A DNA stretch of 64,000 nucleotides from Bryoerythrophyllum caledonicum (Eukaryota; Streptophyta; Bryopsida; Pottiales; Pottiaceae), in assembly GCA_963971425.1 (NCBI GenBank), contig OZ020515.1:35599856-35663855 (forward strand). The letters run 5' to 3'. Within the stretch, counting starts at the first letter, position 1. Each line of letters opens with the position of its first letter. Position numbers and translations under genes: made by a program. The notes under the pieces were generated by a model, which had not been told where the DNA came from, ran no database searches, and saw only the letters and a program-made list of their open reading frames with translations. Below are positions 11,316 to 23,396 of the stretch, in pieces.

Positions 11316-14300
11316 AGCGTTTTTGTCGTCGTAGTTGGAAAACTACCTGCGACACATTTGTATGCTTTTCTTCGTATGATGCTTTCACAAACAATGTGGA
11401 GCTCCAGGTTACGGATGTATAGAACGACATTAGTAGTCAGGCAGTATGCGGATCATTTTCTTTATCGCGTCGAGATTCTGTGCCTCTACCCGGTGCAAGA
11501 TTCAGAGTGAGTTCCCTGTTATTGATCTGATCTCCAGTTGTAAGATGCTCATTTACGAAATGAATGCCTGCTTGTTTCATACCAGGCCCAGGATCAGATT
11601 GAGTGATATTCTATGCATCAAGCTTCGGTGAAGTAGCGTCTAATGTACAAGCTGATTTATGCAGCTGTCCAAGTTGGAACTGAGAAGCTCATTAGTGATG
11701 ATACTAGTTCCTTATCACTTCCTATCAAAGTGTACGAGGTTGGGGGACGGATCAGGTGTTCCTTTCTGGGTGTTTAGGGTTTGACCTCGGTTTTAGGGTT
11801 TAGGTCCAGAGTTAGTGTTTTTCCTCATAAATTAGAAAGTCAAAGCTGGTGATGCCTTGATGAAGTTCGTCGCGGGTGCTAAGGTAAACCCCCCCATAAC
11901 CGTCAAGTTAAGCAGTTTGCATATATAGAGAACCTAGATAATAATTAAATTATTTTTCAGTGATAGCCAATAGAATTACAATTTCAACCCAAGTGATTTC
12001 ATATTTTTTCCGATGTGTTATGAATTAGTTATGAATTTTCAAAGGCACATGTGAAGAAAGTTGGGTGAGCGTCAGTAGGCATGGAAGGGTCATGGCATGT
12101 TATTGTACATGCCATGACCCTTCCACAAATGGCCTAAAACCGCATGCATAGCAACCAAAAACCGGCAATGAGTCAACCTTAAACCAATTCTAGAAATATT
12201 CCATTTTCTCCACCCTTGCATGTACAATAAGTCTAGAAGATCCCATTCCCCTAAAACCACCAACTGTGCATCCAATTCATGCCACCTTGCCTTTACTCCC
12301 GCCATTAAAAATAGAGAGTGTATGTAGTGGCGGTTTTTAGTGAAAAAGTAGCTGTCGGCCATGGGATATTGGCGGTTTTAGGGTGGCTTACCTTAATAAG
12401 CTTTCATATCTGTATCACACATGGTGTGTTCTATAACAAATTTGTTGTCGCAGCAATAGCAGTTGACGGGTGAGGAGTGCATGCTTCCACCTACAAGTAT
12501 ATATTTTCAAATGTTGGCAAGATATTGTCCCCGAGGTTGTATTCTTTTCAAAAGGTAAACAACAAAGAGTTGTACATCCATACTTGCACACGGTTTCACC
12601 CTCTACAATATGAAACTTGCTAGAGTGCATGTTATTGAATCCTGTAACAATCTCTGCCATTTCTTGATGCCATTCGCAACAATAGGAGTTGGAATCTTGC
12701 AATCTCCTAACAAACGAGGGCTTCATTCAACAAAAGAACACGTAGTTGCATTTTAGCCCTGGATTGGCAACAATGACGATCCTATAGAAGTCCAACTACA
12801 CAATCACAATGACACAATCAAATTATTAAATAACCAAATACCAATGCAAACGATCATTTGTTGGTTCATTATTAAGAAGCATGCCGGAAACATGAGGTAT
12901 TCAAAAAACAAGACTTAAAGAAAGGATTAAGTCATCTGGAAACATCATGAGTTCTAGAAAAGAAATAAAAGTTCTGGATAGGAAACATGGGTCATCCGGA
13001 AACATGAGTCCTAGGAAGGAAACAAGAGTCATCCCAAAATATGAGTCTAAGAAAGAAACAAGAGTCATGTCGGAAATAGGACAGAAAAAGAAACAAGAGT
13101 CGTATTGAAAATATGACTAATTCTAATATCATGAGTCATTCCTAAAAACAAGAGTCATTCATAAAAACACAAGTCATCTCGAAAGCGGGAGTCATTTTGA
13201 AAGCAAGTGCCATTGTGACTAGAATTGTTTGATAGAGAGAACTTTTCTAGAAAGAGCCCAAAGGTTTCCTCCCAAACATCATTCGGAGCAAGAAAGTATT
13301 CAACAAGAATGTAAGCAAAAAAAATCTAGACCTCTATTTCTATAGATTCCTACAAAAATGTGTAGACATCCTGGAGCTCACAAGCAACACCTCCTATTTC
13401 TTCCAGATGGTGCCATCATCAAAGTGTGGCATGATTTTGTGGCCCATTGCATAATAAAGCAACTAAACCAATTGATTGCAGTACGCCTTTGAGTTCAAAC
13501 AAGCCATAGACTAGAAAAAGAACGCTCACAGTCAATAGCACAAAAAGAAAAAAAAACACTCCACCTAGAGAGAAAAGAAACAATCTCCTCTAAAACATCC
13601 AAGCTTGAAGAACCAAATACAAAAGTTCACAAGCCACAAACTCAAGAAAAAGAAATCTCAGAGTCAATAGCATAGTTTTAATTTTACAAATTTAGTAGTA
13701 TTATGTTAAATAGATGATCATCCACTACCCATATAACTTTCAAATTACAAACAAAGATAGTGACAACTTACATGATGATAAAATGTGACGTAGAGAGTTG
13801 GAAATGCAAAAGCAACGACGACAATGAATGTCAAAAGGTTTTGATATCTATTATCACACCAAAACATAACCAGAAACATAAAGTAAAAATAACCCTCAGT
13901 AAACAATACGCCTTCAAGCTTAAACAAGCCACAAACTTGGAAAAGGAAAGTTCACATTCAGTAGCACAAATAAAAGAAGTACACCGTCATGTGCCAACGC
14001 CTTGAACTCCATAACGCCTTCGAACTCAAATAGTTAGAGCGTTGGTACTTGACTGTACGTTATAAGGCAATCGGCCAGATTGTGAAGCAAAGAAAACACC
14101 CTGGTATTTTATACTTTCTAACCAAGCTTATAAAACACACCTCTATTAAAGTTACACTCATAAGTTACAGTGATGACAACAACTCTAAAACAACCAAGTA
14201 ACAACGCTCTGACTAGAGTACACTTTTGATTGCAAACAAGCTACAAACTTCATAAAAGAAAGCTCACAGTTAGCAGCACAAAAAAAAAACACACTTCATT

Positions 14301-14669
14301 AGAGAGGAAAAAAACACACTCCTATAGAACATCCAAGACTTGCAAAGTTGAATACATAGGATAATGAATTGCAATTGCAAGCATCAGAACGTGGCTTTCT
14401 TCCAACCAATGGCCGGCATGGTACTCAAAATTTTAAACACCAATCCTTTTCTATCAAACGTCTTTCGTAATTGGACTAACCCTCGTCTTGGTCATCCACC
14501 ACAACACAACAATGTCAATAGTAGATTGTTGAATTGCATCTTTCCTCTTCTTTCAATCAATCTTTGCCCACACCTTACTACATGTGCCCTCCTCAAGTAG
14601 GCGCCAATACTTCATTGCCCTCTTGAAGTTCCCTATTTAGTCCAACACATCTCCTAGTAGCCTCGATAT
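11316..14669. other. Intergenic region with degenerate simple repeats
   Basis: No gene is supported. Telomere-like TTTAGGGTTT pieces occur at about 11775-11815. 11895-12060 matches 44890-45040 (phrase CAACCCAAGTGATTTCATAT, then TTATGAATTTTCAAAG). A perfect 18 bp-arm hairpin lies at 12083-12124. 12415-12726 (-) is an open, Cys-rich, plausibly protein-derived frame I do not recognise. 12890-13215 repeats AGAGTCAT/GAGTCAT phrases irregularly. About 13485-13560, 13908-13985 and 14225-14310 are three diverged copies of a CAAGCCACAAACTTG...AAAGTTCACAGT...AGCACAAA unit. Confidence 0.55.
12083..12124. repeat. Perfect 18 bp-arm hairpin
   Basis: GGAAGGGTCATGGCATGT, a 6-base loop TATTGT, and the exact reverse complement. 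It lies at the edge of a dispersed repeat and may be a small MITE core. Confidence 0.8.
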
Positions 14670-14871
14670 TGTATGAACTAAGACCATGAAGTGAAAGCAG
14701 AAGAATATTAAGAGATAATATTCATAATGATAATAATACAAGGAGAGAGACCATTATCTATATCAAGTGAGGAGCTATGTGGAAGTGTCTGTTAGTTACA
14801 ATAAGGGGTGTGCCTAGTCTACGCAACGTTACAATTTATCTATATTGATGTAACTACTGTACGTACTAACA
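14670..14871 (-). repeat. Copia 3' LTR
   Basis: 202 bp, TG...CA ends on either strand, collinear with the 19075-19278 copy apart from point changes and the missing (TA)n expansion. Confidence 0.9.
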
Positions 14872-14985
14872 CTCTCCCTTCAGCTGCATAGCTGAACAAT
14901 TAAGTGTAATCAATTTGTTGTTTTGAATATTGGCGATTCACAACCATCTTTGACAAATTGAAGTATATAAGAGCTTCCCTTTGCA

Positions 14986-16471
14986 TCAAGTTGGTACATG
15001 TGCTTGTGGATCTAGAGTAGAAAGACTTGAAATAAAAGCTTGGTGTTTAACTTTAGGAAGAGGCTTGGTTAGGCTATTTGCCCACATTTGAGAAGTGGGC
15101 ATGTACTTAAGATGGAGTAGTTGATTAGCAACTTGATCACGGATAAAATGATAACGGATATCTATGTGCTTTAATCTGTCATGAAGTGTGGGATTCTTTG
15201 TAATAGCAATGCACGGTTGGTTGTTGCAAAATAATATACTTGGTAGTTGTAGAGAGAAGTTGAGTTCCAAAATAAGTTTATGAAGCCACAATAATATTCC
15301 TTAGTGGATGTGGTTGCATCAATATATTGTGCTTCTGTAGAGGAAAGACCAACTACAGGTTGTTTGCAACTTTGCCAAGAAAGTGCACATGAAGAGTCGA
15401 GAAGGAAAATGTATCCCCAATACTTCATCTGCTAAAAGATTTGAACTTTGAGTATGTGAGTAATGGATTCCGGCTTCAAGTGAAGCTCTCACTAGATTGG
15501 AATTGATCATATTGAATTTGCAAAGTAGTTCATAGGTGTACTTGGCTTGAGATAAGAAAAAAGTCTTAGCAACACAATCGCGTCGAATTTGAATACCAAG
15601 TAAGCATTCAACTTCATTGTTATTAGTCATTTTGAATTGTTGGAAAAATAGGGCTTTTTGAGCTGATAAGTATGGGAGATCGTTGGAGATGATAAGAAGA
15701 TCATCAGTATATAAGCCTAGGTATATAAGAACAAATGAGGATTTGTTTGGTGTAGACATTTAAATCAAAAGTACATTTTTCAAAGCCTTGGGATAGAGGA
15801 TAGCTGTCAAATAATTCCTACCAGACATGTGGGGCTTGTCTGAGGCCATAAAGGGACTTGAGTAATTGATAAACTTTATGTTCTGCACGCGGTTGAATAT
15901 AGCCTTCGGGTTGGAAAGTAAATATTTCTTCTTTGATAATGCCATTGAGAAAGGCGGTGGTGACATCCATTTGGTGGATGTAGTAGTCACATACAATGGC
16001 AATGGCTAATAAGAGGCGTAAGAAGGTCATTTTAGTAACTAAAGAAAAAGTTTTGGAATAGTCAATGCCTGCTTGTAGAGAGAAGGCTCTTGCTACAAGG
16101 CGGGCTTTGTAACAAGACAATGAACCATCGGAGTTATATTTTCTTTTAAAAAGCCATTTAGTGGTGATGATAGAACCATGTGGTAGAAGATCTACCAATT
16201 GCCAGGTCTGATTTTGAACTAGAGACTCATATTCTTTATCTATTGCAAGTTTTCAATAAGAGGAATCATTGTCGGTAAGGGCTTTTTTAACAGATAGTAG
16301 TTCGGCAAGTTGAGTGAAGGAGACGCAAGCATATGAATTAGTATCATGGAACTTAGTCGATGTCCAGGTGCCTTTGGTATGTTGTTGAGAGATCCATTGA
16401 GGAGCCTTGCTTGCCTGTGTTTTCCGTAAGTGAGATTGTAAATGAGGGGAGCTAGGTCGCAGGGAGATCAA
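14986..16471 (-). pseudogene. Copia reverse transcriptase and RNase H, broken
   Basis: Reverse transcriptase begins near 16198 (TTKWLFKRKYNSDGS, KARLVARAF, DYSKTFSLVTKMTFLR, then HQMDVTTAFLNG and LLKSLYGLRQAP). The catalytic LYTDDLLII lies near 15710. The linker at 16253-16471 is degenerate. Copia RNase H spans 14986-15428 (CALSWQSCKQPVVGLSSTEAQY, residues split over two frames; TLHDRLKHIDIRYHFIRD; ANSLTKPLP). At least three frame changes separate the pieces. Confidence 0.9.
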
Positions 16472-16474
16472 TAC

Positions 16475-17625
16475 TTATTGCTTAGGTGTTGCCGGAGAAG
16501 GTGGCAAGTCAGGAGATGCAACATCCAAATTTGGGATAGCATGTTGTGCATTGGAAGGTGGTTGTGGATCTAGAGGTGTTGGCACTGGAGTAGGAGTGCT
16601 TATAGTGTTGGAAGGTTTATATAAGCCATCAAAATTTTGATCAAAGGGGAGGTTGGATGATGAGCATGTAGTAGAACTAGCTCTGTCAAGTAATAGTTGA
16701 TCTTCATAAAATATAACATTGCAATTAGTAAATACTTTTGCTGCGTTGGGGTTATAGAGACAATAGCCTTTGGTGCCTATAGGAAAACCGTATTCAATAA
16801 AAATGCATTTAAAGGTTTTTGAATCTAATTTCTTGTGCTTCTCATCTCGAATATACGCATAAGCAGAGCATCCAAAAATGTGATGGTGACTAAGATTGGG
16901 CTTAAGACCAGTCCAAAGTTCATATGGTATAATATTTGGTAAGGCTGATGTGGAGGAGGGTACATGCAGTAGCAACACCTTCTGCCCAAAAAGAGGGACA
17001 TAGTTGAGCAATGTTAATCATACTGTAGGAAAATTCAACCAAAGTGCGGTTCTTACGTTCGGATATGCCGTTTTGAGCCAAGTTGTAGGGATTAGTAAGT
17101 TGCCATTGAATGCCATGTTCCAAGCAAAAACAATTAAAGGCATTTTTGGTGAATTCTCTTCTATTATGAGAATGAAGGATGAGAATCTTTTGAGCACCAA
17201 TTTAAGAGGTTTCCTACCAATGTTTTGTAAGCTTGAAAATCTGGCAAAAAGGTTTGTTTCTTAGATAAGAAATATATATAGGTAAACCTAGATAAGTCAA
17301 TAAATAATAGAAAGTAGAGAGCACCACCAAGAGATGGTGTGCTCAGAAGCCCACAGAAGTCTATGTGAATTAAGGCTAGTGGTACTGTAGCTCGTGTAGC
17401 ACTATCTTTTGGATATGAGCTCTTAGAGTGTTTGTCAAAAATACAACCCTCACAAAGAGGTAAAGTAGATTTAAGTTGAGGAAGTCCATCAACCAAATTA
17501 TGGGTTTGCATAAAATTCAAGGAACAAATATTTAGATGCCCGAGGCGATAATGCCATTTAAGAGTTTCAATATTGGGCTTTGATAATGTGTTTGCAAAAT
17601 AGTTGGAATTGGACGGCAATTCCAA
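16475..17625 (-). pseudogene. Copia GAG-pre-integrase and integrase, broken
   Basis: The pre-integrase motif LKWHYRLGHLN and the partial zinc finger (LCEGCIFDKHSK) lie at 17400-17600. The integrase core starts IHIDFCGLLSTPSLGG and continues in two other frames, with ISERKNRTLVEF near 17070 and FGCSAYAYI near 16860. Frameshifts near 17165 and 16980 break the chain. Confidence 0.85.
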
Positions 17626-17989
17626 TGCTGAGGAAAAATAAATTGTCTTCTTTAGGTATGCACAACTACAGGTGTTGACTTGTTACTGGGGTGTTGACTT
17701 GTTACTAGGGTGTTGACTTGTTACTGGTGTGTAGTGCGAATCATGCACTTTGTGCTTGTGAAGGTAATAAGAGTGTTACCGGTACTTCTGATTTGAGCCA
17801 CAAAAAGAAAAATTATTTGGCCAATTCTGGTACATATAAAACTTTGTTGATTAATAAACTTTGTCCATTTGTCAACTGAAGAAAGATAGAGCTATAACCG
17901 ATGGCAATTTGGGAGCTATTATCTTCTAGAAGAATAGTTCGAGGTGACTCCAGAGTTTTGTAATCACAAAATAAAAATTTCAATGGTGA

Positions 17990-18936
17990 CATATGCTGGC
18001 TGGCACCTGAATCAACATACCGTGATGAACAGACAACAAGATTGTCAATTATGGTTGAAGATAGATGGAGTTGTTTGTCAGCAATAAAAGTATTGACATG
18101 GGGCTTCCCACCTACTTGGTCACGTTTTTTCTTGCGACAATCAGGAGCTTTATGTCTTGGTATGCCACAATAGTGGCATATTATCTGTAAAGTATTGCTT
18201 GGTCAATTTGAGTAGTTTTGTTGGACTGATAGCTGGGACCTAGAAAGATTGGCTTTGTGTGAACGTCCAAGTTTTGAAAAAAATTGTATAGTTGGTTTGA
18301 CAATTTCCCTATTACATAAAATGCACTGGATTTTTTTGCCCGAGTTTTGGATTGATTTGTAGAATCTTGTTGTAATATGTTAGACAACAAGGTTGTGAAG
18401 GTAAGGTTGCTATTGCCACCTTGTCTAGTAACAAAAGCACTCCACGACTCAAGTAGGGCTCTAAGAAGTAAGTTAACTTGTTGAGAATCATCAAATAAAC
18501 AACCAGATATGGCTACCTCGTGAAGTATGGATTGTCATAATTCTAAGAATGCATAAACATCATTAGATTATGACATGGTTAGGTGACAAACTTGTTTGTG
18601 CAAGTGGACTTGCAAAGCTTTGTTTGATTTTTCATACAATTGTTTGATGCGGTCTCAGAGTGCCTTGGATGTAGTGAGAGGACGTAGGGAGATCAATTGC
18701 TTTTCTCCGCAGTGGACAAGAATATCCAAACAAGCTTTGGCATCTTTCAACTTCCATTGTTGGACACCGTCAACATCACTATCCATTGGTTTTAATTCAT
18801 TTCCATCTACAATACTTTACAACTCGGAGCGTATTAAAAGCATCTCAATTTTAATGCTCCAGGTAGCATAATTACAACGTGAGAGTGGTGGAATATGATA
18901 TGCTCGAAGAGCTAAACTTGAAGAGGTTGTAGCCAT
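17990..18936 (-). pseudogene. Copia gag with zinc knuckle, broken
   Basis: A start codon at 18936 begins MATTSSSLALRAYHIPPLSR, followed by NYATWSIKIEMLL, typical of copia gag. A CCHC zinc knuckle (CHYCGIPRHKAPDC) lies at about 18129-18176. In-frame stops occur at about 18815 and later. Confidence 0.82.
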
Positions 18937-19074
18937 AATTGGATTGAATAAATCCAACCCTACTCTTCAAGAAAAATTGTATTTGAGCAAATATGCAAGA
19001 TAAATCCTCATGAGAGGTTTGCAGACTGATTCAAGCTATTGCAAGCTTATTTAAGCTGATACCATGTATGAACT

Positions 19075-19278
19075 AACACCATGAGGTGAAAGTAGAAGAA
19101 TATTAGGAGAAAATATTCATAATGATAATAATACAAGAAGAGAGACCACTATATATATATATATATATATCTAGTGAAGAGCTATATGTAAGTGTTTGTT
19201 GGTTACAATAAGGGATGCGTCTAGTCTACGTGACGTTACAGTTTATCTGTATCGACGTAACAACTGTACGTATTAACA
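19075..19278 (-). repeat. Copia 5' LTR
   Basis: 204 bp counterpart of the left LTR. On the minus strand it abuts the primer-binding site. It contains about ten TA dinucleotides near 19152-19172. Confidence 0.9.
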
Positions 19279-21189
19279 GATACAATCCTTGCTGCCTATT
19301 GAGATCACGACATTCTCAAGAATATTTCAAGCAAGGTGTTCATCTCGACCATTTGCATATTTTTGAGTGCTCCAAGGCTGCGCAAGTCCATTGAAAACAA
19401 TGTGGCATTGTCGAAGTTAATGACCACGTAGCACTGAGTTTAAAAGAACTTGTGGCAAGTGTGGGTGATTCAAAAGCCTTGCAATCACTGTTCTTTAAAA
19501 TTGTAGGTCCCTACCCAAAGTGAAGTCATTTAATGTGAGAGCAACTTCACTAGCCTTTATTGTGAATGTACTTTTAAAGGTCTCTGTACTACCACCACTT
19601 TACCCTGACTCTTTTTGCCCGAAATTTTGCTCTTTGCCAATCTCCTGTACAAGTGGGTTTCTTCCCTCAACCTATCCGATGTTTGCTTCTCTTTTCCTTA
19701 TGGCGCAAGTATACTTAGTACACCCTAAACCTATCCGGTGTTTGCTTCTCTTTTCCTTATGGCGCTCTTGCACAATCCTAGCCTCTCCCTCGTCTAATAA
19801 TTTCTTATGACTATCTTCCGTGGTCTTGAAATCCCCACAGGCCTACTTTGCTTCGATTCAGGGATAGGCAACGTGGAGATTGACCAAGGGATTGGCAACA
19901 ATGTTGCCTAAGGCGATTAAAGATGGGACTCACATTGCACCCGACCTACCCTTTCTTTGTTACGTCTTCATATGCTTATTGATTCGGCGACGGGCGACAT
20001 CTTTGATTGGATGCGTACAGTTGATGCAACAACATCACCGTGGTGTTTAGTCTTCTCAATGCTATTTGGTCATAGCTGGATAAAGGGTCTCTTTATCTGC
20101 TAGGGGAGGCACTTGAGGATGTACTAAGTATACTTGTTTTAGTGTATATTTTTTGTTTATTTGATGTTGATTAGGACTCTCGATCTGTTGTGGTTATTGA
20201 TCTTTCTTTACACGACAGTTGTTGTGGGACGTGGTGTTGAGGGCCTCTCCGCATTGTAGTGTTTTAGCGTAGATAAGTTTGTCACTAATCTACAAGTTTA
20301 AGGACGTACGGCGGCGCACCACATTCATCCGTGATTGTTTTCCATCCACTTAAGATTGTGTGTGTGCGTATAACACTGCTCTCGTCCTAGACTTGACGTC
20401 TTTGTCAAGTCAAGCTTTGACAGTGAGTTAGAGAGTGTTTAGTGATTGCCTCTGCTTGTAAATGATTGTTTATCATTAGTAAAGGTAATCTACTTTTATA
20501 CTACTTGCACTCGTTGATTCTCCCTTCGTGTAGTGCGAGACGCTTGACTACTCTAGTGGTTTACTAGTTATTCCTTGAGGATGTACTACGTATACTTGTT
20601 TTAGTGTATGCTTTTTGTTCATTTGATGTTGGTTAGGACTCTCAATCTATTGTGGTTATTGATCTTTCTTTGGAGGACATTGTCAAGGAACTATAGGGGT
20701 TTGTATGTTTTTGAATGAGAATTCAAACGGTCAATAAGGAGGTTAACACGACATATTGTTGTGGAAAGAACAAAAAGTATAAAATAGAAAGATTTCTAAG
20801 TTTTATGTGGAAAAGAAGAAGGTTTTTTGGTACCTTGCTAAAAAATGTGTGACAATATCTGAAAATGTTTGACTTGGGTTAATAAGCTATTTTCACTAAA
20901 GAAAATAATTAATAAAATACATATGTATGGAAATAATATTACTTGCTAGTGTTGAAAATCTCACTTTAGTGCCGAGCATGACCGGCAAGACCTAGAAGAT
21001 TCTATGAGCGTGATAGATTATGCAGGACATCATGTACACATCCAATACATATCACTGCGACACTATCTCACGGAAATCACTATAGTTTGCTGAAGCATGC
21101 ATCAATTTTTGTGGCAATGGTCTCATTGAAATCATCATAACGTGGACTATGTCCAACGTGAAGAATGTTGTGGCACTAGTTTCAAGCAC
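19279..21189. other. Intergenic repeats
   Basis: No gene is seen. A ~59 bp tandem duplication lies at 19671-19775 (CCTATCCGATGTTTGCTTCT and a copy at 19730). Direct repeats of about 100 bp lie at 20111-20212 and 20575-20675 (TTGAGGATGTACTA, GTATACTTGTTTTAGTGTAT), 464 bp apart, possibly ends of a short LTR-like or TRIM element. 20700-20970 is an internal fragment of the 930 bp terminal-repeat family of 28-30 kb. Confidence 0.55.
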
Positions 21190-21536
21190 CACGGCCTTGG
21201 TGTAGTGGTTTGCGTCATGGCACACTAGTGAGGTGGTTGTGAGTTCAAGTCCTTTTGCCGGCGTGGTGCCTACCACCATAGTCCACCCAATTATGGTGGG
21301 GGGTCCCAAGGCCTCGTTGTATGGGGACCCACAAAGCCCTTGGGGGAGATGACATGTCGGTTGTCTCTAAGGCAATTAGTGTAGGGAAGCACTTAGTGTA
21401 GAAAAGTGTTTACCCTCGAGAGGAGGGAGTAGTTCTATTACACTAGCCTATGTCCCGTGGCCATATGCTTAGTGAAGAGAATGAACAAACACTATATTCA
21501 TGCCGGCCTCCTTCGGAAACCGGAGTTCTTCTTCTA
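21190..21536 (+). mobile_element. tRNA-derived SINE with LINE-type 3' tail
   Basis: The head contains an RNA polymerase III A box TGGTGTAGTGG at 21198-21208 and a B box AGTTCAAGTCC at 21242-21252, 33 bp apart as in tRNA genes. The body contains TCCCAAGGCCTCG-type sequence. From about 21408 it has the same tail as the LINEs (TACCCTCGAGAGGAGGGAGTAG, ACAAACACTATATTCATGC, ending CGGAGTTCTTCTT). CTAGTTTC occurs both just before (21176) and just after (about 21541), a possible imperfect target duplication. Confidence 0.72.
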
Positions 21537-21599
21537 GCGCTAGTTTCCTCTATTGACTACAACAATGCATTTTCACCCCCCCCCAAAGACCACGTTTGG

Positions 21600-22100
21600 G
21601 CCTCTCAAGCACTATAGGGTTAATAGAGTGTTGTAGCAAAAGTTTTTGGCCCTTTCCCGACGTGCCTTGCACTCAAGAATTTTTTTCTTTAAGATGGTAT
21701 AACTTTTTGTCCACAAGTCCAATGAGAATAAAAATTATGTTCCCATGAACCTCTTGTCTTCATACACCTTTGTATAAAATCTCAAGAATTATAACTGTAA
21801 GTTGCAACCATGGAAACATGCCCAAGATCTGCAAAAGCCCACCCCATGACTTTTATCAATTAGGGGTGAATATTATTATTTGTATAGTGGTGTTAAAGTA
21901 AGTCCATCTTAGATTCAGCTTGATTGGCTCCAGACTAGCTATGATTAATCTAATGAGACCAGCCGGGTAGAAATTGCATCGTGCAAGCGCCAAATCAGGA
22001 TGTAGAAGGAAGCCTGCATCAAAGGATGCAAAGCATTTCAAAGAGCGCTTCCAAGAGTGGTCCACAGTAGCAAATGAAGTAGATATAGGTCTTCTATAAT
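21600..22100. repeat. Dispersed repeat fragments
   Basis: 21800-21870 (GCAACCATGGAAACATGCCC, then AAAGCCCACC) matches 28360-28430 in the terminal-repeat element cluster. The rest is unassigned and shows no gene. Confidence 0.5.
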
Positions 22101-22227
22101 GTCTACCCTCGAGAGGTGAAAGTAGTGCCATTTTACTAATCTTTTGTCAAGTGGGCATTGCTTTAGTGATGGTACAATCATACACTTTATTCAAGGTGGT
22201 CTCCTTCGGAGGCCGAAGTTCTTCTTA
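22101..22227 (+). mobile_element. 5'-truncated LINE or SINE 3' tail
   Basis: Begins GTCTACCCTCGAGAGG, has ACTTTATTCAAGG, and ends GGAGGCCGAAGTTCTTCTTA. It is close to the tail of the 21190 SINE but no tRNA-like head precedes it. Confidence 0.68.
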
Positions 22228-23396
22228 GTTACAGGCCCCTAAAGTCCATCCACACCTCGCCACGCCATTGAATTCCTGCAACTTGGGGCCCATCACGCCG
22301 GCTTCGCACGTCACGGACGCCCCGGCTCTTGTTCCGCGGAGATCTGAGGACTATCACCCGAAATTATCTCCCAAACAGTGACTAACTGGGTGCAATTCTT
22401 TCCAACATTCAGTCCGTGGGTGGATTAATCTTCTCCTTTCTATCAGTGATTGATATATATTAGGATATAATTGAGTTGTTCCTCATCTGTAGTTAGAGTC
22501 GAATATTAAAAAGAAGAGCTGATTCAACCAATGGGGTTCATGGGTTATTGTTTTTGGTAGGACCCTTGCCATTCTTCACGCGTTTCTTGTTTGCTCCTAG
22601 CATTGCGTTTTGGATATAAGCACAACTGGTGATTGATGTTGTATGTGACTGCAGAGAAGGAGCACAATTTGCAATTTAGACTATCAGAAAATCGATCACC
22701 CATTGCATCATTTTTGAGCGTCTTCTCATGAGTTCCTTAGATCGTGTCATAACCAGTGAAGTGTCGACTTTGGAAAAAAAATCGTGAAGAATTAATGAGC
22801 GCTCAGCTGCAAATTCAGCGTTAGTTTGTTATGGTGACTTGAGTGCACTTGGAGAAAAGCAGGCCATGGACCAAACCTCGCAAAGAATGGTCTGCCTCAT
22901 TCTCTTAGATTACTTCATTTGGTCGCTTGAGAAAATCTAATAAGCTGTAAAGACGCGCAAGAGTATTTACACCAAATCAGAGACACCGTCAGAGGATGTG
23001 TGCTAATTTTCTTCAAAACATCTTCTAAAGATTGTACTATTAAGTGATACAATATGGTGGTGCCGAAAGTACGACCGGTCACACCTGCCCCTGAACATCT
23101 GATCTTCTTTGAAAGGGACGCTCACAATGTAGCCTCGAAAATCAAGATCCAAAGACACTTCTCCCAGATCCTAGAGACATCCTCAGAACGGCTGGGAATT
23201 TGACTGAATTTTCTGCCCAAATCTTAGACATTCCCTCAAACGGCCAGGACTTTCACTGCATTTTCTTCCCAGATCCTAGAGATATCCTCACAGATCTCGA
23301 CACTATCAACATCCATACTAGCATTCATGGTCCAAAATATGGCCCTGTGTTTGCATCTCACAACCAAATTCCTGATTCTCGTGTGTACCAACTTAC
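22228..23396. other. Intergenic, with a three-copy 52 bp repeat
   Basis: 23161, 23213 and 23265 begin successive ~52 bp units (C-T-CCCAGATCCTAGAGACATC and variants). Nothing else is supported in this stretch. Confidence 0.5.

Larger units (their letters stand above)
14670..19278 (-). mobile_element. Ty1/copia LTR retrotransposon, decayed
   Basis: LTRs at 14670-14871 (202 bp) and 19075-19278 (204 bp) both run TGTATGAACTAA...TAACA on the plus strand. The target duplication is GATAT on the left and GATAC on the right (4 of 5 match). On the minus strand the 5' LTR is the right one. It is followed directly by a primer-binding site TGGTATCAG, matching initiator methionine tRNA. A purine-rich tract GAAGGGAGAG precedes the left LTR. 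Internal order is gag, integrase, reverse transcriptase, RNase H, which is copia order. The right LTR carries a (TA)n run at about 19152-19172 that the left lacks. Many frameshifts and stops show the copy is dead. Confidence 0.93.

Noticed and set aside
21190..21260. Functional tRNA gene
   Set aside because: A and B boxes are present, but I could not form a convincing acceptor stem or anticodon arm, and it continues into a SINE body.
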